Part shown: positions 1 to 8,214 of the stretch, in pieces
How the letters are laid out: the number at the start of each line of letters is the position of its first letter
Numbering within the stretch: position 1 is the stretch's first letter
NCBI RefSeq assembly: GCF_003063315.1
Contig: NZ_NERV01000003.1
Location: 434,001-498,000, forward strand
Origin: Limnohabitans sp. T6-5
GTDB taxonomy: Bacteria; Pseudomonadota; Gammaproteobacteria; Burkholderiales; Burkholderiaceae_C
Length of the DNA stretch: 64,000 nt
Direction of reading: 5' to 3'
The notes under the pieces: model-generated
Seen by the model: the letters and a program-made list of their open reading frames with translations, nothing else
What the model was told of the DNA's origin: nothing
Database searches by the model: none
Translations under genes and position numbers: made by a program

Positions 1-376
1 CGGCTTTTTCCAGCACATCACTCAGGCTGTCTTGCTTGGCTTTTTGGGCAGCGGCGCGGGCACGGTCTTCGGGCGATTGCTGTTCTTCGGGCACTTGCAT
101 GCCGGTTTGCTGCGCCAGGTCTTTCACGGCTTCGATGAAGGTCATGCCCGCGTGCTCCATCAGAAAGCCGATGGCATTGCCGTTTTTGCCGCAGCCAAAG
201 CAGTGGAAAAACTGTTTGGTGGGGCTGACGCTGAAGCTGGGGGACTTTTCGCCATGGAATGGGCACAGGCCCATGAAGTTGGCACCGCCTTTCTTGAGCT
301 GCACGTACTTGCCCACGATGTCGACCACGTCGACGCGGGACAGCAACTCTTGAATGAAAGACTGGGGGATGGCCAT
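1..376 (-). CDS. dnaG: DNA primase DnaG, N-terminal part (runs off the window)
   Basis: Primase that makes RNA primers for Okazaki fragments and leading-strand starts with the DnaB helicase. Only the first ~125 residues are in the window. They begin MAIPQSFIQELLSRVDVVDI and carry the CHC2-type zinc-binding domain, with C38, H41, C59 and C62 placed as in bacterial DnaG, including CPFHGEKSPSFSV and FHCFGCGKNG. The ATG on the minus strand at 376 gives the usual DnaG start. The Toprim catalytic domain and the helicase-binding tail lie outside the window. In many bacteria rpsU or rpoD are neighbours, but they are not visible here. Confidence 0.95.
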   Translation of the reverse strand, partial: MAIPQSFIQELLSRVDVVDIVGKYVQLKKGGANFMGLCPFHGEKSPSFSVSPTKQFFHCFGCGKNGNAIGFLMEHAGMTFIEAVKDLAQQTGMQVPEEQQSPEDRARAAAQKAKQDSLSDVLEKA

Positions 377-504
377 AAGAGGGCTATTTTCGCCGATCAG
401 GGCGGTTCATTCCGTGCGGTTTTCGGGGCAAACCAGCATGGATTTCAGCGCTGGGTCAGGCAAACTGTTCAACATCTGACCGTCAGCCGAAACAGGACCT
501 CTCC

Positions 505-2163
505 ATGACCGATACCAAAGTCAGCATCTTCGACCAGGATTTGCCCCAGACCCCCGCCAACCATGCACCGATGTCGCCCTTGAGCTTCATCGAGCGCACG
601 GCAGAGGTGTACCCCAGCCGCTTGGCCATCGTGCACGGCGATTTGCGCCAGGACTGGGCCAGCACCTACCGCCGCAGCCGCCAACTGGCCAGCGCGTTGG
701 CGCAGGCGGGCATTGGCAAGAACGACACGGTGGCCGTGATTTTGCCCAACACACCGCCCATGGTGGAGGCGCACTTTGGCATTCCGATGGCGGGCGCTGT
801 GCTCAATGCCCTGAACACCCGACTGGACCCTGAAACCATCGCCTTCATGCTCGACCATGGCGAGGCCAAGGCGGTGATCGTGGACCCGGAGTTTTCGGGC
901 ACCATGAAAAAGGCGCTGGCGCTGCGACAGTCCAAGACACCGCTCTTGGTGATCGATGTGGAGGACGCGCTGTACACAGGCCCAAGCGAAAAGCTGGGGT
1001 CGGTGACCTATGAGGGGTTTGTGGCCCGTGGCGACGCCGACTTTGCCTGGAGCTTGCCTGCCGATGAGTGGGACGCGATTGCGCTGAACTACACCAGCGG
1101 CACCACCGGGAACCCCAAGGGCGTGGTCTACCACCACCGGGGCGCAGCCACCAATGCGATCTCCAACATTCTGGAGTGGGACATGCCCAAGCATGCGGCC
1201 TACCTGTGGACGCTGCCCATGTTCCATTGCAATGGCTGGTGCTTTCCCTGGACGCTGGCGGCCCGTGCGGCGGTCAACGTCTGTTTGCGCCGCGTGGATG
1301 CGCAAGCGATTTTCGATGCCATCCGCGACCATGGCGTCACGCATTACTGTGGCGCACCCATCGTGCACGGTTTGCTGGTCAATTCACCGGTCGAGATGAA
1401 GGTGGGCGTGCCCGCAGGCGTCAAGGCCATGGTGGCGGGTGCAGCGCCCCCGGCTTCGATGATCGAGGGCATGGAGGCCATGGGCTTTGATTTGACCCAT
1501 GTGTATGGCCTGACCGAGGTCTATGGCCCCGCCACCGTGTGCCCCAAGCACCCCGAGTGGGATGCGCTGGACATTGGCGAGCGGGCCCGTCTGAATGCCC
1601 GTCAGGGTGTGCGTTACCACCTGGAGCGTGATGTGCGTGTGCTGGACCCCGAGACCATGCAGCCCGTGCCGCAAGACGGCGAGACCATGGGCGAGATCAT
1701 GTTCAAGGGCAATATCGCCATGAAGGGTTACCTGAAGAACCCCAAGGCCACGCAAGAAGCCTTTGCGGGTGGCTGGTTCCACAGCGGTGACTTGGCAGTG
1801 CAATACCCCGACGGCTACATCAAGATCAAGGACCGCAGCAAGGACATCATCATCTCGGGAGGTGAGAACATTTCCTCGATTGAGGTGGAAGACGTGCTGT
1901 ACCGCCACCCCGCCGTGCTGGCCGCTGCCGTGGTGGCCAAGCCCGATGCACGTTGGGGCGAAACGCCTTGCGCCTTTGTGGAGCTCAAAGCGGGTGCACA
2001 GGTCACGCCTGAAGACATCGTGGTGCATTGCAAGCAGCATTTGGCGGGCTTCAAGGTGCCGCGTGCGGTGGTGTTTGGTGAGTTGCCCAAGACCAGTACG
2101 GGCAAGATCCAGAAGTTCGAGCTGCGCAAGCTGGCGGGGTCAGCGCAGGCCATCAATGTCTGA
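505..2163 (+). CDS. Acyl-CoA synthetase (AMP-forming)
   Basis: A 552-residue member of the ANL adenylating superfamily that activates a carboxylic acid with ATP and then joins it to CoA. The adenylate-binding P-loop YTSGTTGNPKG sits near residues 196-206, the YGLTEVYGP motif near 334, then GYLKNPKAT, the hinge-region GWFHSGDLAV and KDIIISGGENISSIEVE, and the C-terminal catalytic Lys region GKIQKFELR near 533-541. Length and motif spacing match medium-chain or methylmercaptopropionyl-type (DmdB-like) ligases. The substrate cannot be read from sequence. It is a single gene divergent from dnaG and ends at a strong terminator. Confidence 0.9.
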   Translation: MTDTKVSIFDQDLPQTPANHAPMSPLSFIERTAEVYPSRLAIVHGDLRQDWASTYRRSRQLASALAQAGIGKNDTVAVILPNTPPMVEAHFGIPMAGAVLNALNTRLDPETIAFMLDHGEAKAVIVDPEFSGTMKKALALRQSKTPLLVIDVEDALYTGPSEKLGSVTYEGFVARGDADFAWSLPADEWDAIALNYTSGTTGNPKGVVYHHRGAATNAISNILEWDMPKHAAYLWTLPMFHCNGWCFPWTLAARAAVNVCLRRVDAQAIFDAIRDHGVTHYCGAPIVHGLLVNSPVEMKVGVPAGVKAMVAGAAPPASMIEGMEAMGFDLTHVYGLTEVYGPATVCPKHPEWDALDIGERARLNARQGVRYHLERDVRVLDPETMQPVPQDGETMGEIMFKGNIAMKGYLKNPKATQEAFAGGWFHSGDLAVQYPDGYIKIKDRSKDIIISGGENISSIEVEDVLYRHPAVLAAAVVAKPDARWGETPCAFVELKAGAQVTPEDIVVHCKQHLAGFKVPRAVVFGELPKTSTGKIQKFELRKLAGSAQAINV

Positions 2164-2200
2164 GGGGCGCTGGCGACGGCGGGTCTGACCGCCACCCAGC

Positions 2201-2232
2201 AAAAGGCCACGCGAACGTGGCCTTTTGTCTTT
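2201..2232 (+). terminator. Intrinsic terminator after the acyl-CoA synthetase gene
   Basis: Perfect 11-bp inverted repeat AAAAGGCCACG (2201-2211) and CGTGGCCTTTT (2216-2226) with a CGAA loop, followed by TGTCTTTTC. It starts 38 bp after the stop codon and lies between convergent genes, so it may work in both directions. Confidence 0.85.
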
Positions 2233-2267
2233 TCAGAGCCCCAACGGCTGGGGCTCATCACGGCCCA

Positions 2268-2492
2268 TCACTGGGGCTTGTGTTTTTTGGACTTCTTGGA
2301 TTTTTTGCTTTTCTTGGCGGCCTTGTGGTCGGCTTTTTTCTTGGCAGGGGCTTGTGCTTTGGGGGCCGCAGCCGGGGCGGGTGTGGCCGTCACGGCGGGC
2401 GCTGCAACGGGGGCTGGTGCAGGGGCTGCGGTTTGGGCCATGGCTGTTGCAGCCAGCAGGCTGACCAGAATGGCGGAAAGGGACTTGATCAT
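2268..2492 (-). CDS. Small exported Ala/Pro- and Lys-rich protein of unknown function
   Basis: A 74-residue reading frame that begins MIKSLSAILVSLLAATAMAQ, a clear Sec signal peptide with likely cleavage after AMA. The mature part is an Ala/Pro stretch (residues ~21-50) and then a strongly basic tail rich in KK, HKAAKK and repeated SKKSKKS. The sequence is low complexity and without cysteines, so family assignment by eye is impossible. Such basic tails can bind nucleic acid, lipopolysaccharide or peptidoglycan, but this is inference. It lies convergent to the acyl-CoA synthetase gene and downstream of the Nudix gene on the same strand. Confidence 0.6.
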   Translation of the reverse strand: MIKSLSAILVSLLAATAMAQTAAPAPAPVAAPAVTATPAPAAAPKAQAPAKKKADHKAAKKSKKSKKSKKHKPQ

Positions 2493-2587
2493 GCGAAGCC
2501 TTGTATCGTTGAAATCAAAAGAATTGCAAAACGCTTGATCATTATGAAAGCCTACGAGGCTGATTTTTCCCTGGGTCTGCGATTTTT

Positions 2588-3136
2588 TTATTCGATGTCA
2601 AAAGCGTGCGTGCCAAAGTGACCTTGGCGTCGGTCGGCGAAGAAATGTTCCAGTGTTTCGCGCACCGTTCTGAACGCCAATTCCTCCCAGGGGATCTCGG
2701 CTTCAGTGAACAAACGCGCTTGCATGGTCTCGAAGCCGGGATCAAACTGGTCGCTGGTCAGGCGTGCGCGGTAGTACAGGTGGACCTGCCCGACGCGGGG
2801 CACGCTCATGACGGTGAACAGGTCTTCCATGATGAACTGTGCACCGGCCTCTTCGGTGGTTTCGCGGGCCGCGCCTTGTGAGGTGGATTCACCCAGCTCC
2901 ATGAAGCCGGCAGGCAAGGTCCATTTGCCTTTGCGGGGTTCAATGTTGCGCTTGCACAGCAACACTTGATCGCCCCACCAGGGCACGGTGCCGACCACAT
3001 TGAGTGGGTTTTCGTAGTGAACGGTGTGACACACCGTGCAGATGGCGCGTTCGCGGGTGTCGCCGTCATCGGGCAGGCGACGGGCCACAGGGGCGCCGCA
3101 GTGTCGGCAGTGTCGAATGGTGCGGTCAAACATCAT
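2588..3136 (-). CDS. Nudix hydrolase with N-terminal zinc ribbon
   Basis: A 182-residue Nudix family pyrophosphohydrolase. Residues 10-36 form a zinc ribbon (C10, C13, C33, C36), as in NudC-like and related groups. The Nudix box is complete at residues 77-99: G77, E83, R91-E92, E95-E96 and G98 follow GX5EX7REUXEEXGU. The substrate is unknown; nucleoside diphosphate derivatives, NADH or ADP-ribose are possible. Two adjacent ATG codons (3136 and 3133) can serve as start. It stands alone, with its start facing the end of the TRAP operon. Confidence 0.88.
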   Translation of the reverse strand: MMFDRTIRHCRHCGAPVARRLPDDGDTRERAICTVCHTVHYENPLNVVGTVPWWGDQVLLCKRNIEPRKGKWTLPAGFMELGESTSQGAARETTEEAGAQFIMEDLFTVMSVPRVGQVHLYYRARLTSDQFDPGFETMQARLFTEAEIPWEELAFRTVRETLEHFFADRRQGHFGTHAFDIE

Positions 3137-3195
3137 GGGTGGCTCGCAGATTGGGGCGGTAGAGAGGGTTGCCAGAGTCTAACCAGTCCCTTATG

Positions 3196-3228
3196 AAAAA
3201 AACCTCCAGGGTCGTGACTCCTGGAGGT
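3196..3228 (-). terminator. Intrinsic terminator of the dctPQM operon
   Basis: On the minus strand an inverted repeat CCTCCAGG / CCTGGAGG (3220-3227 and 3203-3210, loop of nine) is followed directly by seven U residues (plus-strand A run 3196-3202). It lies 22 bp past the dctM stop codon. Confidence 0.85.
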
Positions 3229-3249
3229 GGACTCGGTGCATGGGCCAGA

Positions 3250-4566
3250 TCAGGTCAGGTACTGGATCAGGAACAGCGAGATGCCGGGGAAGAACAGCAG
3301 CAGCAAGGTACGGATGGTGTCGCTGATCAGGAAAGGCATGATGCCTTTGTAGCTTTCGCTCAGCGGCACATCCTTGGCCATGCCGTTGACCACGTAGACG
3401 TTGAGGCCCACCGGTGGCGCCAGCATGCCAAAGCCCACGGTCATCAGCACCATGATGCCGAACCAGATGGCTGTGTGCTCAGGCGTCATGCCGAAATTCA
3501 GCTTCATGATGATGGGGAAGAAGATCGGGATGGTCAAAAGCAGCATGGACAGCTCGTCCATCACCGCGCCCAACACCACATACAGCAGCAAGATGCCGCT
3601 GACCACCATCAGGGGGGCGAGGTTCATGGCCACCACCATTTCGGCCAGTTGACCGGGCACTTGGGTGCGCGCCAGCGAGGCGTTCATGACGTCAGCGCCC
3701 ATGAAGATCATGAAGATCATGGCCGAGCTGAGGGCCGTGGCATGGAAGCATTCGAGGAACTTGCTCCAGGTCAGCTCGCGTTTGAGCAATGCGGCCACAA
3801 AGGTGGACGATGCACCGACAGCCGCGCCTTCAGTGGGCGTGAAGTAGCCAGCGTAGATGCCACCAAAGACGATGACAAAGATGGTGGCGATTGGCAAGAT
3901 GCCTTTGAGGGATTCGAAGGTGAGTTTTTCAACGTCTTCGGTGTCAGGGGCTTGGCCCGGTACCACGCGCACATAAATGGCGATGGCGATCATGTAACCC
4001 ACCATGGCGATGATGCCGGGCATCATCGCGGCGGCAAACAGCTTGGCGATGTTTTGCTCGGTCAGGATGGCGTAGATCACGAGGGGGACTGAGGGCGGGA
4101 TCAGGATGCCCAGGGTGCCGCCAGCCGCCAGTGTGCCAGTGGCCAAGCGACCTGAATAACCGTGACGTTTCATCTCAGGCAAGGCCACACCGGTGATGGT
4201 GGCAGCGGTGGCCACAGACGAGCCGCAGATCGCACCGAAAGCACCGCAAGCGAGCACGGCCCCCATGGCCAGGCCGCCCTTGAACCGGCCCATGACGGCT
4301 GCTGCAAACTGGAACAGCGCTTTGCTGATCCCGCCTTGCGTGGCAAAGTGGCCCATCAGAATGAACAGCGGGATCACCGACAGGTCGTAATTGGCCAGAC
4401 GGGCAAACGCCAGGTTGTTCAGGAAATTCAGGAAAGGCGCTACGCCGGTTTGCAGGATGAAGCCTGCCGTGCCAGCCAAGAACATGGCGCCCGCGATCGG
4501 CACGCGGATCACCATGAGGAAAAGCATGATGCCGAATATCAGCAAAGCCAAAGTGATCGGGGTCAT
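3250..4566 (-). CDS. dctM: TRAP transporter large permease (DctM-like)
   Basis: A 438-residue polytopic membrane protein that forms the transport channel of a tripartite ATP-independent periplasmic transporter, driven by a sodium or proton gradient. The start MTPITLALLIFGIMLFLMVIRVPIAGAMF, the GAICGSSVATAATITGVALPEM segment and GILIPPSVPLVIYAILTEQNI are typical of DctM, and the length is normal (425-440). Its ATG overlaps the dctQ stop (ATGA at 4563-4566), so translation is coupled. It works with DctQ (4563-5054) and DctP (5198-6229). Confidence 0.94.
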   Translation of the reverse strand: MTPITLALLIFGIMLFLMVIRVPIAGAMFLAGTAGFILQTGVAPFLNFLNNLAFARLANYDLSVIPLFILMGHFATQGGISKALFQFAAAVMGRFKGGLAMGAVLACGAFGAICGSSVATAATITGVALPEMKRHGYSGRLATGTLAAGGTLGILIPPSVPLVIYAILTEQNIAKLFAAAMMPGIIAMVGYMIAIAIYVRVVPGQAPDTEDVEKLTFESLKGILPIATIFVIVFGGIYAGYFTPTEGAAVGASSTFVAALLKRELTWSKFLECFHATALSSAMIFMIFMGADVMNASLARTQVPGQLAEMVVAMNLAPLMVVSGILLLYVVLGAVMDELSMLLLTIPIFFPIIMKLNFGMTPEHTAIWFGIMVLMTVGFGMLAPPVGLNVYVVNGMAKDVPLSESYKGIMPFLISDTIRTLLLLFFPGISLFLIQYLT

Positions 4567-5054
4567 GACGAGGCCTTATCGTTGTTTTCAAATTTGGAGA
4601 GTGTCTGCATCAAGGCGATGAAGGCGGTGATCCCGAAGGGAATGCACATGCTGGTGAAGACGATCCAATCGGGAAAGCCGAGCAGCATGGAGGCGCCCAT
4701 GGTTTCTTTGGCATTGATGGCCGCTGCGCCGCAGCGCCACGACAGCAAAATAAAGATGACCGTCATGAACAAGTCACCCAAGCGGTCGAGCTTGAAGTTG
4801 GTGGCATCACTGCACTTGGCTGTGAAGAAATCCACGATGATGTTTTCGCGCTTGAATTGGCAAATGGGCATGAACAGGGCAATGGCAGCACCAGCGCCGA
4901 CACCGGTTAGCTCGAAGTCACCGATCAAAGCGGTATCAAAAACGTTACGCCCGATCAGGCTGTAGCAGGTCATCAGCATCAGGCCGGTCATGACCAGCCC
5001 TCCTAATATGCTGCAGAGTCGGGCAATCCGCTCTAGTGAGTTAGAGAACATCAT
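4563..5054 (-). CDS. dctQ: TRAP transporter small permease (DctQ-like)
   Basis: A 163-residue protein with about four membrane segments, fitting the DctQ family (about 150-200 residues). The first segment is near residues 13-32 (LCSILGGLVMTGLMLMTCYS). RENIIVDFFTAKC near residue 70 corresponds to the usual DctQ loop. It pairs with DctM in the inner membrane. The start may be either of two ATG codons at 5054 or 5051; no clear ribosome site is visible. It is separated from dctP by a hairpin that probably lowers its expression relative to the binding protein. Confidence 0.9.
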   Translation of the reverse strand: MMFSNSLERIARLCSILGGLVMTGLMLMTCYSLIGRNVFDTALIGDFELTGVGAGAAIALFMPICQFKRENIIVDFFTAKCSDATNFKLDRLGDLFMTVIFILLSWRCGAAAINAKETMGASMLLGFPDWIVFTSMCIPFGITAFIALMQTLSKFENNDKASS

Positions 5055-5142
5055 GGTGATTGAGGGGGTGAAAAAATGAATGCAAGCGGCTGCTGGAGTG
5101 GATTGATCAAGGCATCTTGCGATGTCAAAACCATGAGGCGAT

Positions 5143-5185
5143 AAAAAAACCTGAGCCCGCTGCCAGCAGCTGTTGCCCAGGTTTT
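5143..5185 (-). terminator. Intercistronic hairpin/terminator between dctP and dctQ
   Basis: Minus-strand imperfect stem with arms AACCTG.GC and GC.CAGGTT (5176-5185 and 5148-5157 region), strengthened by an inner CTGC/GCAG, followed by a U run (A run 5143-5149 on the plus strand). It sits between the dctP stop and the dctQ start. It could act as a partial terminator or as a 3' stabiliser of dctP mRNA. Confidence 0.65.
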
Positions 5186-5197
5186 TGGCGACAAGGC

Positions 5198-6229
5198 TTA
5201 CTTGGTGTATTGCTTGATGAGATCGGTAGCCGACTGCAACATGCCCTTGCCGTCCATGCCTTTGCCCGTCATTTCAGCCACCCAGGCATCGTCCAGCTGG
5301 TCAGTGGCTTTCTTCCACTTTTCCAGTTCAGCCTTGGGGATGATGCTGATCTTCTGGTTGGCGGAAGCTTCAAACACCTTCTTGCTGGGCACGTCCTGAC
5401 CGGCTTGGGTTTTACCCAGGAAAGCAGAAAATTCACGACCGGAGTTCTTGTCGATGACAGCTTTCAGGTCGGCTGGCAAAGATTCGTACTTGGCCTTGTT
5501 CATGGGAACCACGAACACGGTGGTGTACAGCGCGTTGTAGCTGCGGTCGGTTTCAGCAGTGAAGTTGGTCAGCTCGTTGACCTTCAGGCCGGGCGCGACT
5601 TCGTAGGGGATCACGGCACCGTCGATCACGCCTTTGGACAAGGCTTCAGGCACTTGGGGCACGGGCATGGCCACCGGGGTGGCACCCATCATCGCGACCA
5701 TCTTGTTGACTTGGCGCGTAGGGGCACGCACCTTCATGCCCTTGAGGTCGGCCATGGTGGTAACGGCCTTGGACTTGCTGTAGATGTTGCCTGGGCCGTG
5801 TACGTGGATGGCCAGCATCTTGACGTCCTTGAAGTCGTCTTGGGCGAACTTCTGACCAAAGTCCCAGGCGGCGCGGCTGGTGGCTTCGGCATTGGTCATC
5901 ATGAAGGGCAACTCAAACACTTCGAGTTTGGCCAGCTTGGGGGTGTAGGCTTGCAAAGTCCAGGCCACATCCACCACGCCGTCGCGGGCCTGTTCATACA
6001 ACTGAACCGGGGTACCGCCCAATTGCATGGCGGGGAAGATGTCGCACTTCAGGCGGTCTTTGGAATCCCTGGCAATGTTTTTGCACCAATCGCCCAACAT
6101 GGTGGTGTGTTGAATCGACTGAGGGCCCAGAAAGTGGTGCACTTTCAAGGTGATGGTTTGAGCTTGGACGCCCAAGCCACATGCCAGCAGGCCCATGGCC
6201 AAGACTGTTTGTTTTAAGAAAGGTGTCAT
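5198..6229 (-). CDS. dctP: TRAP transporter periplasmic substrate-binding protein (DctP family)
   Basis: A 343-residue periplasmic receptor. The ATG at 6229 gives MTPFLKQTVLAMGLLACG with a Sec signal cleaved after QAQ (about residue 23); an upstream GTG-type extension has no signal peptide and is rejected. An AGGAGA ribosome site lies just before 6229. Typical DctP features are GDWCKNIARDSKDRL near the N-terminus, LEVFELPFMMTNAEAT, and MKVRAPTRQVNKMV, whose Arg usually binds the ligand carboxylate. The ligand is probably an organic or aromatic acid, given the fumarylpyruvate-hydrolase-like gene upstream on the same strand. Confidence 0.92.
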   Translation of the reverse strand: MTPFLKQTVLAMGLLACGLGVQAQTITLKVHHFLGPQSIQHTTMLGDWCKNIARDSKDRLKCDIFPAMQLGGTPVQLYEQARDGVVDVAWTLQAYTPKLAKLEVFELPFMMTNAEATSRAAWDFGQKFAQDDFKDVKMLAIHVHGPGNIYSKSKAVTTMADLKGMKVRAPTRQVNKMVAMMGATPVAMPVPQVPEALSKGVIDGAVIPYEVAPGLKVNELTNFTAETDRSYNALYTTVFVVPMNKAKYESLPADLKAVIDKNSGREFSAFLGKTQAGQDVPSKKVFEASANQKISIIPKAELEKWKKATDQLDDAWVAEMTGKGMDGKGMLQSATDLIKQYTK

Positions 6230-6272
6230 GCAAGAGTCTCCTGGACGGAATAAAAAAGTTGATCTTAAAACC

Positions 6273-6288
6273 AACCGATCGGTCGGTT
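6273..6288. promoter_or_regulatory. Palindromic operator candidate upstream of dctP (TetR-like pattern)
   Basis: Inverted repeat AACCGA-TCGG-TCGGTT lies 44-59 bp before the dctP start. Alternating ACCGA/TCGGT arms are common in TetR-family operators. An outer CCAA (6271-6274) and TTGG (6291-6294) extend the symmetry. The only regulator gene nearby is a MarR gene, so the binding protein is unknown. Confidence 0.45.
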
Positions 6289-6360
6289 AATTGGTACTTA
6301 CCCAAGTTGGAGAGAAATACATCAGAAATGCATGAATCATGGTTTGGATAGTTTTGTGAT

Positions 6361-6376
6361 ATGCATTATTGTGCAT
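6361..6376. promoter_or_regulatory. ATGCA/TGCAT inverted repeat in the dctP upstream region
   Basis: ATGCA (6361-6365) and TGCAT (6372-6376) form an inverted repeat with a six-base spacer; another ATGCAT lies at 6328-6333. The AT-rich 6290-6436 interval holds no gene and probably carries the dctP promoter. Function is inferred from position only. Confidence 0.35.
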
Positions 6377-6436
6377 GCAATGGTGTTTCGGCATCAGGGT
6401 TATCACCATGATGCCTGTCTCGCGCAGCCTTTTTGA

Positions 6437-7132
6437 TCAGGAGATATCGAGGGTCAGTGAGCCCAAACCCGTGATCTCTCCCACCAGTCGGTCACCCTGC
6501 ACCACGGCGGCCACGCCCTCGGGGGTGCCTGTGTAAATCAGATCGCCTGGCTGCAATTCCCAACCGGCGGACAAATGTTCAATGCTTTCGGCAATGTTCC
6601 AGATCAGTTTGGCCACGTTGCTGCGCTGGCGGTCCACGCCGTTGACTTGCAGGCTGATCTCGGCGTGGTTCACATCCCCAGCTTGTGCCACCGGGGTGAT
6701 GGGGCCGATCGGCGCCGAGTGGTCAAAAGCTTTGCCAATGCACCAGGGGCGCCCCAATTTTTTCATTTCGTTTTGCAGGTCTCGGCGGGTCATGTCCAGG
6801 CCCACGGCATAGCCAAAAATGTGCTGCAGGGCGTCGGCGGCACGGATGTTTTTTCCGCCCTTGCCAATGGCCACCACCAGTTCAATTTCATGGTGCAGGT
6901 TTTGCGTGAGACTGGGGTAGGGCATGTGCCCTGTCTGGCCCGCATCGACCACCACCAGGCTGTCTGCCGGTTTGAGAAAGAAGAAAGGCGCCTCGCGTCC
7001 GGTGAAGCCCATTTCTTTGGCGTGCTCTTCGTAATTGCGGCCGACGCAGTAGATGCGGTGGACAGGAAATTGCTCTGCCTGGCCCACAACGGGCACGGAA
7101 ACAACAGGCATGGGTTGGAACACAAAACTCAT
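6437..7132 (-). CDS. Fumarylacetoacetate hydrolase family protein, probably fumarylpyruvate hydrolase
   Basis: A 231-residue FAH-fold protein. FPVHRIYCVGRNYEEHAKEM, APFFFLKPADSLV, NLHHEIELVVAIGKGG, GYAVGLDMTRRDLQ and IGKAFDHSAPIGPI follow closely the pattern of fumarylpyruvate hydrolases (NagK type), which cleave fumarylpyruvate to fumarate and pyruvate at the end of the gentisate pathway. The metal-binding acidic residues of the family are in HHEIELV and the GLDMTRRD segment. No gentisate dioxygenase or isomerase is in the window. It is upstream of dctPQM on the same strand and divergent from the MarR gene, which suggests a catabolic unit for an aromatic acid. Confidence 0.85.
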   Translation of the reverse strand: MSFVFQPMPVVSVPVVGQAEQFPVHRIYCVGRNYEEHAKEMGFTGREAPFFFLKPADSLVVVDAGQTGHMPYPSLTQNLHHEIELVVAIGKGGKNIRAADALQHIFGYAVGLDMTRRDLQNEMKKLGRPWCIGKAFDHSAPIGPITPVAQAGDVNHAEISLQVNGVDRQRSNVAKLIWNIAESIEHLSAGWELQPGDLIYTGTPEGVAAVVQGDRLVGEITGLGSLTLDIS

Positions 7133-7259
7133 GGCAAGCTTTCAAATGATGGAGTTCAGATGTTAAGCCGAGATATTTGATTCATTACACTGCGTGCTGG
7201 CTTCGGGTCTGATTTGATGATCCGTGAAAACCCTTGCTTTGGACTGAGAGTGAACCGAG

Positions 7260-7700
7260 ATGACGACGCGCATTGATTTGGCTGCTGCACCTGGACATTT
7301 GATTCGTCGCGCACACCAAATTTCTGTGGCCCTGTTTGCCGAGCATCTGGCCACAGCAGACGTCACGCCGGTGCAGTTCGGCATTTTGAGTGCGGTGCAG
7401 GATGCACCAGGGATTGACCAGATTTCCCTGGCCAAACGTGTGGCGTTTGATGCCGCCACATCGGGCTCGGTGATTGGTCGTCTTGAAGCCAAAGGTTGGC
7501 TGCGCAGGGAGCCCGATGTGGCAGACCGCCGTCGCAAGTTGTTGGTCGTCACGCCTGCCGGTACGCAGGCTCTGCAAGGCATGCAGCAGGCGGTGGCCCA
7601 GGTGCAGGCCCAGATTTTGTCGCCTCTGACACCACCTGAGCAGGCGCAGTTTGTGGGTTTGCTGGCCCGCTTGGTTCAGGGGCATGAGGCGACGGATTGA
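7260..7700 (+). CDS. MarR-family transcriptional regulator
   Basis: A 146-residue winged-helix repressor of the MarR type. It begins MTTRIDLAAAPGHLIRRAHQ. The helix-turn-helix is in IDQISLAKRVAFDAATSGSVIGRLEAKGWL (about residues 57-86), and the wing has REPDVADRRRKLLVVTPAGTQAL, a hallmark of the family. It is divergent from the FAH-family gene with a 127-bp gap and most likely controls that gene and perhaps dctPQM, releasing DNA on binding an aromatic ligand. The operator was not recognised by eye. Confidence 0.9.
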   Translation: MTTRIDLAAAPGHLIRRAHQISVALFAEHLATADVTPVQFGILSAVQDAPGIDQISLAKRVAFDAATSGSVIGRLEAKGWLRREPDVADRRRKLLVVTPAGTQALQGMQQAVAQVQAQILSPLTPPEQAQFVGLLARLVQGHEATD

Positions 7701-7778
7701 GCATTCAGCAGTGTCTGTGCAGGACGGCTCTCTGAGTGTCCCGGGGCTCTTTGATCAGCCAACTGCAGCAGGCTCCAT

Positions 7779-8081
7779 TCACTCCGACTGGTAGGTCAGC
7801 TCGAAATGTTCGACATGGGGCGGTGCCGCAAAGAACGGTCCCACAATGGCGCGCCACTGGGTAAAAAGGGGGGATTCCCGGAAACCCACCGTGTGGTCTT
7901 CCAGGGTGTCCCAGAAAATTTGCAGCACAAAACGCTCGGGCGTTTCGATGCATTTATTGACTTTGGCACCCCGAAAGCCTTTGGCCTGGCTGGCGACGGT
8001 TTGGAGTCCCAGCTCAATGGCTTGTTCAAAGGCGGCTTGTTGGCCAGGCTGAATGCGGATGTCGGCGAGTTCAAGAATCAT
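7779..8081 (-). CDS. Antibiotic biosynthesis monooxygenase (ABM) domain protein
   Basis: A 100-residue single-domain protein of the dimeric alpha/beta-barrel ABM family. MILELADIRIQPGQQAAFEQAI at the N-terminus, then GFRGAKVNKCIETPERFVLQ and WDTLEDHTVGFRESPLFTQW, follow the usual strand-helix pattern with an aromatic residue after the third strand. Members are cofactor-free monooxygenases, haem-degrading enzymes or proteins of unknown role, so no specific function can be given. It is monocistronic. Confidence 0.8.
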   Translation of the reverse strand: MILELADIRIQPGQQAAFEQAIELGLQTVASQAKGFRGAKVNKCIETPERFVLQIFWDTLEDHTVGFRESPLFTQWRAIVGPFFAAPPHVEHFELTYQSE

Positions 8082-8214
8082 GGGAAGCAGTCAAAGTGAA
8101 TGAAACAGGCCGATACGTTAACCGAGATGTGTGCTGATGGACGTCATGCGCGTGTCAGAGCGCTCAAGCGGATGCCGTCTCTTGTATCCTGCGTACCCGG
8201 GCTGGCCGTGCGGC

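Noticed and set aside
469..1368. Long minus-strand frame opposite the acyl-CoA synthetase gene
   Set aside because: It has Gln/His/Arg-rich composition typical of antisense shadows in GC-rich DNA, and the opposite strand codes for a complete known enzyme.
6361..6379. Possible lexA or Fur box near ATGCAT repeats
   Set aside because: Neither the CTGT-N8-ACAG pattern nor a GATAAT-type Fur box fits; only a generic inverted repeat is left.
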